A stretch of 41,021 bases of DNA from an uncultured Anaeromyxobacter sp. Lineage in GTDB: Bacteria > Myxococcota > Myxococcia > Myxococcales > Anaeromyxobacteraceae. How positions within the stretch are numbered: position 1 is the stretch's first letter; the number at the start of each line of letters is the position of its first letter. The stretch covers positions 1-41,021 of the forward strand of contig CAIQRS010000056.1 in assembly GCA_903874275.1 (NCBI GenBank), written 5' to 3'. Both the position numbers and the translations under genes were made by a program. Of this stretch, positions 20,674 to 29,531 are shown one piece after another. The notes under the pieces were generated by a model, which was not told the origin of the DNA, searched no databases, and was given only the letters and a program-made list of their open reading frames with translations.

Positions 20674-22188
20674 CTAGAACCCGAAGAGCAGGAGCAACCC
20701 GGCCGAGGCGCCTGGCCGGACGACCGTCGTGTCGTTGAGCCTGTAGATCTGGGCCGATGCGCTGGCGTCGAGCCCGAGGCGGAGCGGACCGATCGGGAAC
20801 GAGGCCATGACCGCCGCTCCGGCGCCGAGGATCCCCGACGAGAAGGCGGGGGCGGCGGGCAGGCTCTGGGCCGCGTATCCCCCGGTGAGCTGCGGTCCGA
20901 TCTCGAGGAAGAAGGCGCTCTCGGTGACGGGCCAGAGCAGCGCCACGGAGCCTCCGAAGTACTGGAACTGGTAGTCGATGGACCCGCCATTGACGTTCTT
21001 GCCGGCCCAGTCGAAGGCCACCCGGAGCCCCACCGGGCCGAATTCCTTGCGCACCCCGACCCGGACCGATGGTGCGACGCCCAGCCCCTTCAGGTCGAAC
21101 CAGGCGATCCCGCCCTGGGCGAAGGCCAGGTTGGGCTTGGGGCCTCCCTTGGCGCGCGCCACCTCGTAGCGCGTGGGCGAGAGGAGCGGCAGCTGCAGGG
21201 TCGCGCCCGCCGCGAGGACGACCTCGCCGGTGGCCCTCCCGTCGGGAGAGCGCCGCTCGACGGCGTAGCGGCCGGCGGGGAGCGCCAGCGAGAGCGGCGT
21301 GGCCTGGGCCGGCACCTCGGCGAGGACCCCCCGCGGCCCGCGCAGGAAGTAGGTGGAGCCCGGGTCGGCCGGGAAGACCAGCCGGGACTCCGCCTTCCGG
21401 AGGTCGGCCAGGACGACGTCGCCCCGCCCCGACATGCGGAACTCGTAGGTGGGGTGCTGGATGCCGGTCTGCGTGCCGGCGGTCTGGGCCACGGTGCGGG
21501 CCGAGGTGTAGCGGAAGGCCTCGGCGAGGGTGACCTGCCCGTCGCCGTCGGCGTCGGCCGCCCCTCGCAGCCCCACGTCGAGGTGGTGGGTGAAGAAGCT
21601 TCCCCCCAGCGCCGCCGACTCCTGGGCGGCTTCCCCCACCGCCGCCGAGGTGATGAAGGCCGTGCCGCGGGCGCTCTCGTCGCTGGGAAGCGGGAAGTCG
21701 ATGGCCGGCGCCGGCCGGGCTCCCTTCACCTGGGTGAGCCCTCCGGACTCGCAGGCGTCGAGGATCACGATCCGGGTGTCGGCCTGCGACGCCGCCGTGA
21801 GCGCGCGCAGCTCCTGGTACGAGAAGGTGTCGTTGCCGAGCTCGAGACCGACCGACCCGGCGTGGCCGGAGAAGTAGACGACCAGGAGCGCCCGCTCTCC
21901 GGAGCGGCGGGTGGTCTGGATGCGGGCCTCGGTGGCGGCGAAGGCCTCGCGCATCGCCGCGGCGCTCCTCCCCTTGAGGACGACGACCCGATCGTCGGTG
22001 AAGTCTCCGAGCTCGAGGAGCGCGGACCGGACGCGGTCGGCGTCCTTCTCGGCGAAGTAGAGGCGTGGCCGGCCGGCCGCGCCCGCGTCGTTCCCCACGA
22101 CGATGGCGAAGCGGGCCGCGGCGTGCGCGGCGCAGGGCACGATCGCGACGGCGATGGCCGCCGCCGCGATGACGGCCCGCAGGCTCAA
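20674..22188 (-). CDS. Exported caspase-family (peptidase C14-like) protein with C-terminal beta-barrel-like domain
   Basis: 504 residues from a TTG start (22186-22188) that overlaps the anti-sigma TGA as TTGA and has GAAGG upstream; a longer frame exists but would hide the signal peptide (MSLRAVIAAAAIAVAIVPCAAHA). Residues about 26-250 are a caspase-fold domain with catalytic His H109 (VVYFSGHAG) and Cys C146 (VILDACESGG). An EF-hand-like loop DADGDGQVTLAE (212-223) may bind calcium. Residues about 265-345 are beta-rich and PEGA-like. Residues about 350-504 have alternating amphipathic strands ending in LLLLFGF, with a terminal Phe as in outer-membrane beta-barrels. The predicted place is the periplasm, anchored in the outer membrane. 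Confidence 0.85.
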   Translation of the reverse strand: MSLRAVIAAAAIAVAIVPCAAHAAARFAIVVGNDAGAAGRPRLYFAEKDADRVRSALLELGDFTDDRVVVLKGRSAAAMREAFAATEARIQTTRRSGERALLVVYFSGHAGSVGLELGNDTFSYQELRALTAASQADTRIVILDACESGGLTQVKGARPAPAIDFPLPSDESARGTAFITSAAVGEAAQESAALGGSFFTHHLDVGLRGAADADGDGQVTLAEAFRYTSARTVAQTAGTQTGIQHPTYEFRMSGRGDVVLADLRKAESRLVFPADPGSTYFLRGPRGVLAEVPAQATPLSLALPAGRYAVERRSPDGRATGEVVLAAGATLQLPLLSPTRYEVARAKGGPKPNLAFAQGGIAWFDLKGLGVAPSVRVGVRKEFGPVGLRVAFDWAGKNVNGGSIDYQFQYFGGSVALLWPVTESAFFLEIGPQLTGGYAAQSLPAAPAFSSGILGAGAAVMASFPIGPLRLGLDASASAQIYRLNDTTVVRPGASAGLLLLFGF

Positions 22189-22922
22189 CGGACCTTCTCG
22201 AGGAGCATCGTGGCCTGCGCCGCCCCGTCCGGCAGCCCCGTGAGGCCCGCGCCGCGGCGCAGGGCGTCGGGATCCCCGGCCACCGCTCCCCGGATCGACC
22301 TCTCCACCTGGGCGAGCGGGACGGCGTCCACGCTGCACACCGCGTAGAGCCGCTCCGGGCCGGCCTCCCCGTCGAGGGCCACCCCTCCGGGAAGCGTCGT
22401 CGCCCCCGTCACCGGGGCGGGCCCGTCGCCCTGCGCGGGGAAGAGGCGCGAGACCTGGCCCCCGGCGTCGACCGAGAGAAGCCAGAGGCTACACGGGCGT
22501 CCGGACGACACCCGGAGGCGAAGCAGCGCGGCCGCAGGTACGCGGTCGCCGTCGGCGACCTCGCGGGCCCCTTCGACCGAGCCCGCCCAGACCTGCATGG
22601 AGAGCGCGGTGCCCTTCACGCCCAGGTAGTCGGCGGGCGGCCGGGGAGTGAGGACCAGCAACGCCGCCGCCACGGCGAGCCCACCCACCGGGACCAGCGC
22701 TCCGAGGAACCTGGCCCACCCGCTTCCCGGAGCCTCCCGCGCGGCGAGCAGCCGGTCGACCGTGCGCGGGTGGACGAAGCGGCGGAACTCCTCCCCTTCC
22801 CGCTCCATGCGGGCGAGCCTCGCCCGGCAGGCGGCGCAGCCCTCCACGTGGGACCCGAGCGTGGAGCGGCCCTGGTCGAAGAGGTGTGCCTCGAGCGCCA
22901 TCTCGGAGGCGCAGCGGGTCAT
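22185..22922 (-). CDS. Anti-sigma factor with membrane segment and DUF4384-like exported domain
   Basis: 245 residues. The cytoplasmic N-terminus has the anti-sigma zinc-finger pattern H25-x3-C29-x2-C32. One membrane helix (about 72-91) follows. The exported part (about 105-245) resembles DUF4384: SGRPCSLWLLSVDAGGQVSRLFP, a TTLPGG turn and PERLYAVCS, a module often linked with caspase-fold proteins. ATG 22920-22922 overlaps the sigma gene stop, and its own TGA overlaps the caspase TTG. By context it should hold the ECF sigma factor at the membrane and release it on an envelope signal; the signal is unknown. Confidence 0.87.
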   Translation of the reverse strand: MTRCASEMALEAHLFDQGRSTLGSHVEGCAACRARLARMEREGEEFRRFVHPRTVDRLLAAREAPGSGWARFLGALVPVGGLAVAAALLVLTPRPPADYLGVKGTALSMQVWAGSVEGAREVADGDRVPAAALLRLRVSSGRPCSLWLLSVDAGGQVSRLFPAQGDGPAPVTGATTLPGGVALDGEAGPERLYAVCSVDAVPLAQVERSIRGAVAGDPDALRRGAGLTGLPDGAAQATMLLEKVR

Positions 22923-23455
22923 GGGAGGGCACCCTCGTCCGATTCGGCAGTGCCGGTTCCCGTGCGGGCCAGGAACTTCCGGGCGTTCTCGAGGAAGCGG
23001 CCGAGCTTTCGCGAGACGGTCCGGCGGGAGATTCCCAGGACGGCCGCGATCTCCTCGTGCTCCATGCCATCGACGAGGACGCCCACCGCGATCGCCTGCG
23101 TCTCCCCGTCGAAGCGGGAGAGCACGGCCTGGGCGAGCTGCCGGTCGGGGTAGGCGTCGGGCCCGTCGGCGCGCACGTCCGGCACGACCTCGAGGTCCTG
23201 GGCCAGCCCGTCCTGGCCCCGCCTGCGCGAGTCCCGTCGGACGTTCAGGCAGTGGTTCATCGCCACCCGGTAGACCCACGGGAGGACGGTTTCCCTGTCC
23301 TTCAGCCGATCCATGTCCCGCAGCAGCTTCACGAAGACCTCCTGCGTGGCATCCTCGGCGGCTGCCCGGTCGCCGAGCAGGCGGAGGCACCGGCGGTAGA
23401 CCACCGGGCCGAGCTCCCTGTAGAGCCGGCTGACCTGGCTCCTCGGGTCTTCCAC
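22919..23455 (-). CDS. ECF-type RNA polymerase sigma factor
   Basis: 178 residues from GTG at 23453-23455, chosen because AGGAGG lies four bases upstream and the length fits the family; the open frame runs further upstream across the proposed promoter and lacks sigma similarity. Region 2 spans about 8-75 (YRRCLRLLGDRAAAEDATQEVFVKLL, LPWVYRVAMNHCLN) and region 4 about 110-162, with the helix-turn-helix HEEIAAVLGISRRTVSRKL. There is no extra C-terminal domain. First gene of the chain sigma, anti-sigma, caspase, RCC1 protein; the first three are linked by four-base overlaps. It carries the same upstream boxes as the DUF5666 pair, so autoregulation is likely. Confidence 0.93.
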   Translation of the reverse strand: MEDPRSQVSRLYRELGPVVYRRCLRLLGDRAAAEDATQEVFVKLLRDMDRLKDRETVLPWVYRVAMNHCLNVRRDSRRRGQDGLAQDLEVVPDVRADGPDAYPDRQLAQAVLSRFDGETQAIAVGVLVDGMEHEEIAAVLGISRRTVSRKLGRFLENARKFLARTGTGTAESDEGALP

Positions 23456-23472
23456 GCTGCCTCCTGACTTTC

Positions 23473-23502
23473 GTGACACGTGGGGGGTATCGGGACGGGA
23501 CA
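23473..23502 (-). promoter_or_regulatory. Candidate autoregulated ECF-sigma promoter before the sigma gene
   Basis: On the minus strand TGTCCCGT (23502-23495), 16 bases, TGTCAC (23478-23473). It matches the element before the DUF5666 pair (spacing 15). A start point about seven bases after the -10 box would leave a very short leader before the GTG at 23455, which is a caution. The inverted repeat GGGACA-N7-TGTCCC (23497-23515) overlaps the -35 box. Confidence 0.45.
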
Positions 23503-23607
23503 GATCGATTGTCCCCTCCCTCGATTTCTTGAGCTTTAGTCGGGGAGCCCTGGCGGGGCGAGCCCGCGATGGCGAGCACCGGCCGGAGGAGGGGGGGGAC
23601 CCTTCCG

Positions 23608-23625
23608 AGCCCGGTTTCTGGGCAG
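23608..23625 (+). repeat. 18-bp hairpin element shared by glnB and glnA upstream regions, copy 2
   Basis: AGCCCGGTTTCTGGGCAG, identical to the glnB copy (12713-12730) at 17 of 18 positions. The single difference, C to T, keeps stem pairing as a G-U pair in RNA. It lies 72 bases upstream of the glnA -24 box. Confidence 0.55.
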
Positions 23626-23628
23626 CAA

Positions 23629-23647
23629 GTGCCTGTTTCTTGGGCAC
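23629..23647. promoter_or_regulatory. Dyad GTGCC-N9-GGCAC, possible NtrC-type enhancer site for glnA
   Basis: A 5-9-5 inverted repeat centred near -86 relative to the sigma-54 start point predicted for glnA. The position suits an activator site, and the half-sites recall the TGCAC/GTGCA arms of enteric NtrC sites. Low confidence because short GC-rich dyads are common. Confidence 0.3.
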
Positions 23648-23696
23648 ACCCCACGAAAGGCATGCCCGATCACGGCTCGATCGGAGTAGATCCGGC

Positions 23697-23712
23697 TGGC
23701 ACGCACCGTGCT
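23697..23712 (+). promoter_or_regulatory. Sigma-54 promoter of glnA
   Basis: TGGCAC-GCACC-GTGCT. The -24 element is perfect and the -12 keeps the invariant GC in the right register, with one deviation (G for T) from TTGCW. It lies 48 bases before the glnA ATG. An NtrB/NtrC/PII set in the same window makes sigma-54 control of glnA likely. Confidence 0.65.
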
Positions 23713-23760
23713 AATCCGGAGCCTCGTCAACCCTCCGCCCCACCAGGAGACATCTCCGCA

Positions 23761-25185
<1,425 letters not shown>

Positions 25186-25212
25186 AGCCTCGCGCACGGC
25201 GCTTCACCATGG

Positions 25213-25234
25213 CGGCCGCCCTCCGGGGCGGCCG
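25213..25234 (+). terminator. Intrinsic terminator after glnA
   Basis: A perfect 9-bp stem CGGCCGCCC / GGGCGGCCG with loop TCCG, followed by TCCTCGTTT. It starts 28 bases after the glnA stop and ends 29 bases before the MFS start. The T-run is short, as is usual at this GC content. Confidence 0.6.
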
Positions 25235-25263
25235 TCCTCGTTTCGGGTTACAACGGGCGCGCC

Positions 25264-26547
25264 GTGATCCCCTCCCCGTCGTCCCTGCGCGCCACGACGC
25301 GCGAGCTCGTGGGCGGCCTGCCCCGCGCCTACTGGGCGCTCTGGGTGGGACTTCTCGTGAACCGGGTGGGCAGCTTCGTGGTCCCGTTCCTGGCGCTCTA
25401 CCTGACGCGGGAGCGCGGGCTCTCGGTGGCCGAGGCGGGGGGGCTGGTCTCGCTCTGGGGGCTCGGCGCCATCGGGGCCGGTCCGGTATCCGGCGTGGTC
25501 GCCGACCGGCTGGGGCGCCGGGCGGCGCTCTTCGTCTCGCTGCTCGGAGGCGCGGCGCTCACCATGGCGCTCGGCTTCGTCTCCGCCCCGGCGCTGCTCG
25601 GCCCGCTCGTCTTCGGGGTGGGGTTCATCGGGGAGATCTACCGGCCGGCCTCCCACGCCGTGGTCGCCGACGTGGTGCCGCCCGAGAACCGGGTGCGCGC
25701 CTTCGGCCTCCTCTACTGGGCGGTGAACCTGGGCGTGGCCGTCGGCCTCGCGCTGGCGGGGCTGATGGCGTCGGTGAGCTACGTGCTCCTCTTCGTGGGC
25801 GACGGGCTCACCTCGCTGGTCTTCGCCTGGGTGGTCTGGCGCTTCGTCCCCGAGACGCGCCCGGCCTCGAATCCCGAGACGGTGCGGGAGGTGCTGCGCG
25901 GCCTGGTGTTGCCGCTGCGCGACCGGGTCTACCTGCCCTTCCTGGTCCTCCACGTCGTCATCGCCACGGTCTTCTTCCAGTTCCAGCTCACGCTCCCGGT
26001 GGACATGACCGAGCACGGGATCTCCCCGACCGGTTACGGCCTCCTCATGGCGCTGAACGGCGCCATCATCGTGGTGCTGCAGCCGCTCGCGGCGCGCTGG
26101 ATCGCCTCCCGGGACCCGGGGCGCATCATGGCGGCGGGCTGCGCCCTCATCGGGCTCGGGTTCGGGATGAACGCGCTCCACCACACCGTGGGCTGGTACG
26201 CGCTGGCGATCGTGGTCTGGACGGTGGGCGAGATCGCCTACCTCCCGGTCATCTCCACGGTCCCGGCCGAGCTCGCGCCCGAGGCGGTGCGCGGCCGGTA
26301 CCAGGGGGCCTACTCGCTGGCCTGGTCGGTGGCGGCCTTCGTGGCGCCGGCCCTGGGGGCGTGGGGCCTGGCGCGCTTCGGGGCCGGGGGCGTGTGGGGA
26401 GCGTGCCTCGTCGCGGGGCTCGTGGTCGCGGCGGGGCAACTCGTCGCCGGGCCGGCGCGGCGCAGGCGGCTCGCGGAGATCCGGACCATGCGGGGTGGTG
26501 AACCACTCCCTGGAGCTGGAACGCTTTCGGGAACCGTAGCGCCGTAA
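25264..26547 (+). CDS. MFS transporter (drug/metabolite exporter-like)
   Basis: 427 residues, about twelve membrane helices in two halves with a cytosolic middle loop (FVPETRPASNPETVREVLRG). The A-motif between helices 2 and 3 is GVVADRLGRRAAL, a clear major-facilitator mark, and FFQFQLTLPVDMTEHGISPTGYGL begins the second half as in MdtH/YceL-like exporters. The GTG start at 25264 is the best available, though its Shine-Dalgarno is weak. The Arg-rich tail after the last helix is unusual only in length. Substrate unknown. Confidence 0.9.
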   Translation: MIPSPSSLRATTRELVGGLPRAYWALWVGLLVNRVGSFVVPFLALYLTRERGLSVAEAGGLVSLWGLGAIGAGPVSGVVADRLGRRAALFVSLLGGAALTMALGFVSAPALLGPLVFGVGFIGEIYRPASHAVVADVVPPENRVRAFGLLYWAVNLGVAVGLALAGLMASVSYVLLFVGDGLTSLVFAWVVWRFVPETRPASNPETVREVLRGLVLPLRDRVYLPFLVLHVVIATVFFQFQLTLPVDMTEHGISPTGYGLLMALNGAIIVVLQPLAARWIASRDPGRIMAAGCALIGLGFGMNALHHTVGWYALAIVVWTVGEIAYLPVISTVPAELAPEAVRGRYQGAYSLAWSVAAFVAPALGAWGLARFGAGGVWGACLVAGLVVAAGQLVAGPARRRRLAEIRTMRGGEPLPGAGTLSGTVAP

Positions 26548-26626
26548 CCTGGAACGCCCGGGAGCCCATCGACGTTTCTGGGCGATCTTCGAGGTACCTG
26601 GCGTGGATCGACATGACCTCGACGAC

Positions 26627-27493
26627 CTACCACCTCCTCGATCGGTCCTCGGGAACGATCCTGCGCAAGGTGTAGATGTCCGTTCCGGATAGCTCCTCCC
26701 GGTGCACGGGCAGGGATTCCCAGGGATCCCAGACCGCGCTGATCAGGCGTCCGGTGATCCCGTCGCTCGCACGCGAGGCGAGGAAGACGGCGAGTGCAGC
26801 TCCCCTCTCCGGCGAGGTGCCCCCGCTCTCCTTCTGCGCGACGGCCTTTCGGAAGAATTCCTCCCCCACGACGTCCGGGCCCGCCGCCAGCACCTCGTCG
26901 AGCATCCGGGTGTTGAGCGCGCCGGGCGCGATGCAGTTGACGTCGATCCGATCGGGGGCGAGCTCGACGGCCAGGGTCTCCATGTAGCGCACGACGGCCG
27001 CCTTGGAGGCGGCGTAGGCGGACAGGCGGGGCATGGGTGCCGTCGCCCCTCCGCCGGACAGCTGGATGATCTTCCCCTCACCGCGCTGCCGGAGGCGGGG
27101 AATCATCTCCCGGGTCAGGAGCACCGCCCCGAGCAGGTTCACCTGCAGGGCCTCGACCCATTCCTCCCAGTCATTCCGTTCCGCCGGCCCCTTGGGCCCG
27201 TAGATCCCGGCACAGTTCACGAGCACGTCGAGCCCAGGGATCTCCCCCGTGGCCCAGGCCGCAAGTTCCTCGACTTCCGCCGGCCTCGATACGTCGCAGG
27301 GCTTTCCGAGCACCTGCTGACCCGGGCCGGCGATCGAGGAGAGTTCGTGGCTCGTCGCAGCCAGCGCGACGGGGTCGCGAGCGCAGATGGCCACGCTCGC
27401 GCCCTGGCGAACGAATCCGCCTGCGATGGCTCGCCCCAGCCCCTGGCTTGCGCCGGCGATAAGTGCGCCTCGCCCCTCGAGAATCCTATTCAC
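26627..27493 (-). CDS. SDR-family oxidoreductase
   Basis: 288 residues. Rossmann NAD(P) motif GASQGLG (14-20), NCAG (93-96), and catalytic S146, Y160 and K164 (SAYAASK) are all present, so an active short-chain dehydrogenase/reductase is expected. The GTG start overlaps the stop of the nucleotide-sugar dehydrogenase gene by eight bases. It is the last gene of the glycan cluster and most simply reduces or oxidises a keto-sugar intermediate or the nucleotide sugar; the substrate is inferred only from context. Confidence 0.88.
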   Translation of the reverse strand: MNRILEGRGALIAGASQGLGRAIAGGFVRQGASVAICARDPVALAATSHELSSIAGPGQQVLGKPCDVSRPAEVEELAAWATGEIPGLDVLVNCAGIYGPKGPAERNDWEEWVEALQVNLLGAVLLTREMIPRLRQRGEGKIIQLSGGGATAPMPRLSAYAASKAAVVRYMETLAVELAPDRIDVNCIAPGALNTRMLDEVLAAGPDVVGEEFFRKAVAQKESGGTSPERGAALAVFLASRASDGITGRLISAVWDPWESLPVHREELSGTDIYTLRRIVPEDRSRRW

Positions 27494-28796
27494 GGTCGTC
27501 CCCTTCGGTTGACGGAACGCCCACCGCCACGTAGTCCACGTCCGAGCCGGCGAGTTCGTTCGCGAGGAACCGGTTCGGGTCCAGGACCAGCCGGCGCCGC
27601 ATGCCCGAAAGAACGCTCCGGAGATCGAGGCCCCGGAATTCTGGCCACTCCGTTGCGACCACGAGCGCCGACGCCCCTTCCACCGCAGCGGCAGGGCCGT
27701 TCCGGAGGACGATCAGGCGTGCCAGGTCGAGGGGCAACTCGCGGATCGCGGGGTCGTATGCCTGGACCCGCGTGCCCCCGTTGGCAAGGTGCGCGCAGAG
27801 TTCCACCGCGGCGGACCGCCTGAGCGTGTTGGTTCCGGGCTTGTAGGTGAGTCCCCACACGGCAACGGTCTGGTCCGCCAGGGAACCGATCCTGCGCTCG
27901 AGCTGCCTCCATGCCCAGTGCTTGTGCCATTCGTTCGAGGGCCGGACGGAGGAGAGAAGTCCGAGCTCGAGGCCATTTTCCCGCCCGATTCCGTCCAGGA
28001 ACGCCACGTCCCGCGCCAGGGTCCCCCCGGCGAAGGCCGCTCCAGGGGCCAGGTAGGCCCGTGGGCCGATGCGCACTTCGGACTTGAGTCCCCGCTCGAC
28101 CTCCTTCGCGTCGGCGCCGACGCGTTCGCACACCGCGGCGATCTCGTTCGCGAACGTGACGGAGACCGCCAGGAAGGCGTTGAGCGCGTGCTTGGTCATC
28201 TCCGCCGACTCCACCGACATCCACTCGATCCGGTCGGTGATGGGGGCGAGGAGCCGCGCCGCCACCTCCTGGGCCGCGCGGTCCCTCACTCCCACCACCA
28301 CCCGGTCGGGAGCCGTGAAGACCTCGATGGCCTTTCCGAGCCGCAGGTTCTCTGGGGAGCAGCCGAAGTGGGCCCGCACGGCCGGGCGACCGGCCTTGAA
28401 GGCTCTCTCCAGGCGCGCCACGCTGCCTACCGGCAGTTGGGAGGAGACCAGCACCAGGACGCCGTCGTCCAGGTGCGGGAACAGCTGCTGCGCTTGCCCC
28501 ATCACGCTCTCGACGTCCGCTCGGTCGGCGGCGTCCACGGGGGTGTCGTGGGCGATCCAGGCCACCTCTGCTCCCGCAACCGCGGCGGGGTCGGTCGTGA
28601 AGCACAGTCGCCCCGCGCCGAGGTTGCGGGCCACCATCTCGGCGAGCCCCGGCTCGCTCACCGGAGGGACACCGCGCAAGAGCCCCTCCACGAGGGAAGG
28701 ATCCCGGTCTACGCCGACGACCGTGTGACCGCGCTCGGCCAGGCAGGCTGCGGTCACGACTCCCAGGTGCCACAGTCCTTGGACGCAGACCTTCAT
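27486..28796 (-). CDS. UDP-glucose/GDP-mannose dehydrogenase-family protein lacking the catalytic Cys
   Basis: 436 residues with the three-domain layout of nucleotide-sugar 6-dehydrogenases: NAD-binding GLWHLGVVTAACLAERGH at the N-terminus, the central dimer helix with K202 and N206 (EMTKHALNAFLA), and a C-terminal sugar-nucleotide domain with VWGLTYKPGTNTLRRS. The nucleophilic Cys of the GGxCxPKD motif is replaced: the segment reads AFAGGTLARD, with T259 at the Cys position and D263 kept. Two-step oxidation to a uronic acid through a thiohemiacetal is therefore doubtful; one-step oxidation or another reaction on a heptose nucleotide is possible. It sits between the transaldolase and SDR genes. 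Confidence 0.88.
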   Translation of the reverse strand: MKVCVQGLWHLGVVTAACLAERGHTVVGVDRDPSLVEGLLRGVPPVSEPGLAEMVARNLGAGRLCFTTDPAAVAGAEVAWIAHDTPVDAADRADVESVMGQAQQLFPHLDDGVLVLVSSQLPVGSVARLERAFKAGRPAVRAHFGCSPENLRLGKAIEVFTAPDRVVVGVRDRAAQEVAARLLAPITDRIEWMSVESAEMTKHALNAFLAVSVTFANEIAAVCERVGADAKEVERGLKSEVRIGPRAYLAPGAAFAGGTLARDVAFLDGIGRENGLELGLLSSVRPSNEWHKHWAWRQLERRIGSLADQTVAVWGLTYKPGTNTLRRSAAVELCAHLANGGTRVQAYDPAIRELPLDLARLIVLRNGPAAAVEGASALVVATEWPEFRGLDLRSVLSGMRRRLVLDPNRFLANELAGSDVDYVAVGVPSTEGDDRE

Positions 28797-28805
28797 CCGG
28801 AGCGC

Positions 28806-29531
28806 TCAGAGCTGGAAGCCAGCCGACACCGCGTCGCCGCGGAACATCTTCACCGTCTCGAGGGAGTACTCCTCCAGGTCACGCCCGACCAGTTCCAGCT
28901 TCTTGAGGACGTCGTGGGTCACCGTGATCACGTGGCAACCCACCGCGTCGGCCTGGAAGACGTTGAGGAGTTCGCGCGGGCTTGCCCAGATCAGTTCCGC
29001 CGCGGGGGCAGGGCGGAGCAACTCGACGCACGCCGCCATCAGCGGGACCGGGTCGCGGCCCGTGTCGGCAATCCGGCCGGCGAAGACCGAGACGTAGCTT
29101 GGAACCGCTGGGTCGAGGGCCGCTACCACGTTGCCGACCTGGGCCGGCGTCATGATCGCCGTCACGTTGAGCTTCACTTTCCGGGCAGAGAGCCGCCTCA
29201 CCAGCGCACAGGCCGACTCCTTCCGCGTGTTCGTGACCGGGATCTTCACATAGACGTTCTGGCCCCAGCTGGCGATCTCAAGGGCCTGACGCTCCATCTC
29301 CACGAAGTCGTCGGAGAAGACCTCGAAGGAGATCGGCTTGTTCCGGATGTCCCGTAGGACCTGTGCCGCGAAGGCCCGGTAGTCTGTCACGCCGGCCTTC
29401 CTCATCAGGGTCGGGTTTGTGGTCAGACCTTGGATGAATGGCTTCCGTGCCATCTCCCGCATGCCGGCGAGGTCGGCACCGTCGGCGAAGATCTTCACCT
29501 TGAGGTCAGCGATGCGCTTGTCCATGGGCAT
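28806..29531 (-). CDS. Transaldolase-family protein (heptose-cluster type)
   Basis: 241 residues, a short TIM-barrel transaldolase related to the TalC/FSA group. Marks: FADGADLAGM, TTNPTLMRKAG, the Schiff-base lysine K96 in NVYVKIPVTN, and a late SPRELLN/ITVTHDVL segment. Within a GDP-heptose cluster the likely role is to make sedoheptulose 7-phosphate, the substrate of the GmhA-type isomerase encoded two genes upstream. Two in-frame ATGs (29529-29531 and 29523-29525) share one GAAGGG site, so the exact start is uncertain by two codons. The start overlaps the phosphatase gene by 26 bases. Confidence 0.87.
   Translation of the reverse strand: MPMDKRIADLKVKIFADGADLAGMREMARKPFIQGLTTNPTLMRKAGVTDYRAFAAQVLRDIRNKPISFEVFSDDFVEMERQALEIASWGQNVYVKIPVTNTRKESACALVRRLSARKVKLNVTAIMTPAQVGNVVAALDPAVPSYVSVFAGRIADTGRDPVPLMAACVELLRPAPAAELIWASPRELLNVFQADAVGCHVITVTHDVLKKLELVGRDLEEYSLETVKMFRGDAVSAGFQL

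Larger units (their letters stand above)
23456..23760. other. Divergent intergenic region between ECF sigma gene and glnA (305 bases)
   Basis: No gene was recognised here; open frames reaching into it are upstream extensions of the two flanking genes. It holds the ECF promoter candidate (23473-23502, minus), the hairpin shared with glnB (23608-23625), a GTGCC/GGCAC dyad (23629-23647) and the glnA sigma-54 promoter candidate (23697-23712). Confidence 0.6.

Noticed and set aside
23456-23647. N-terminal extension of the ECF sigma factor
   Set aside because: The extension has no sigma similarity, crosses the promoter-like boxes, and a GTG with AGGAGG fits the family start.
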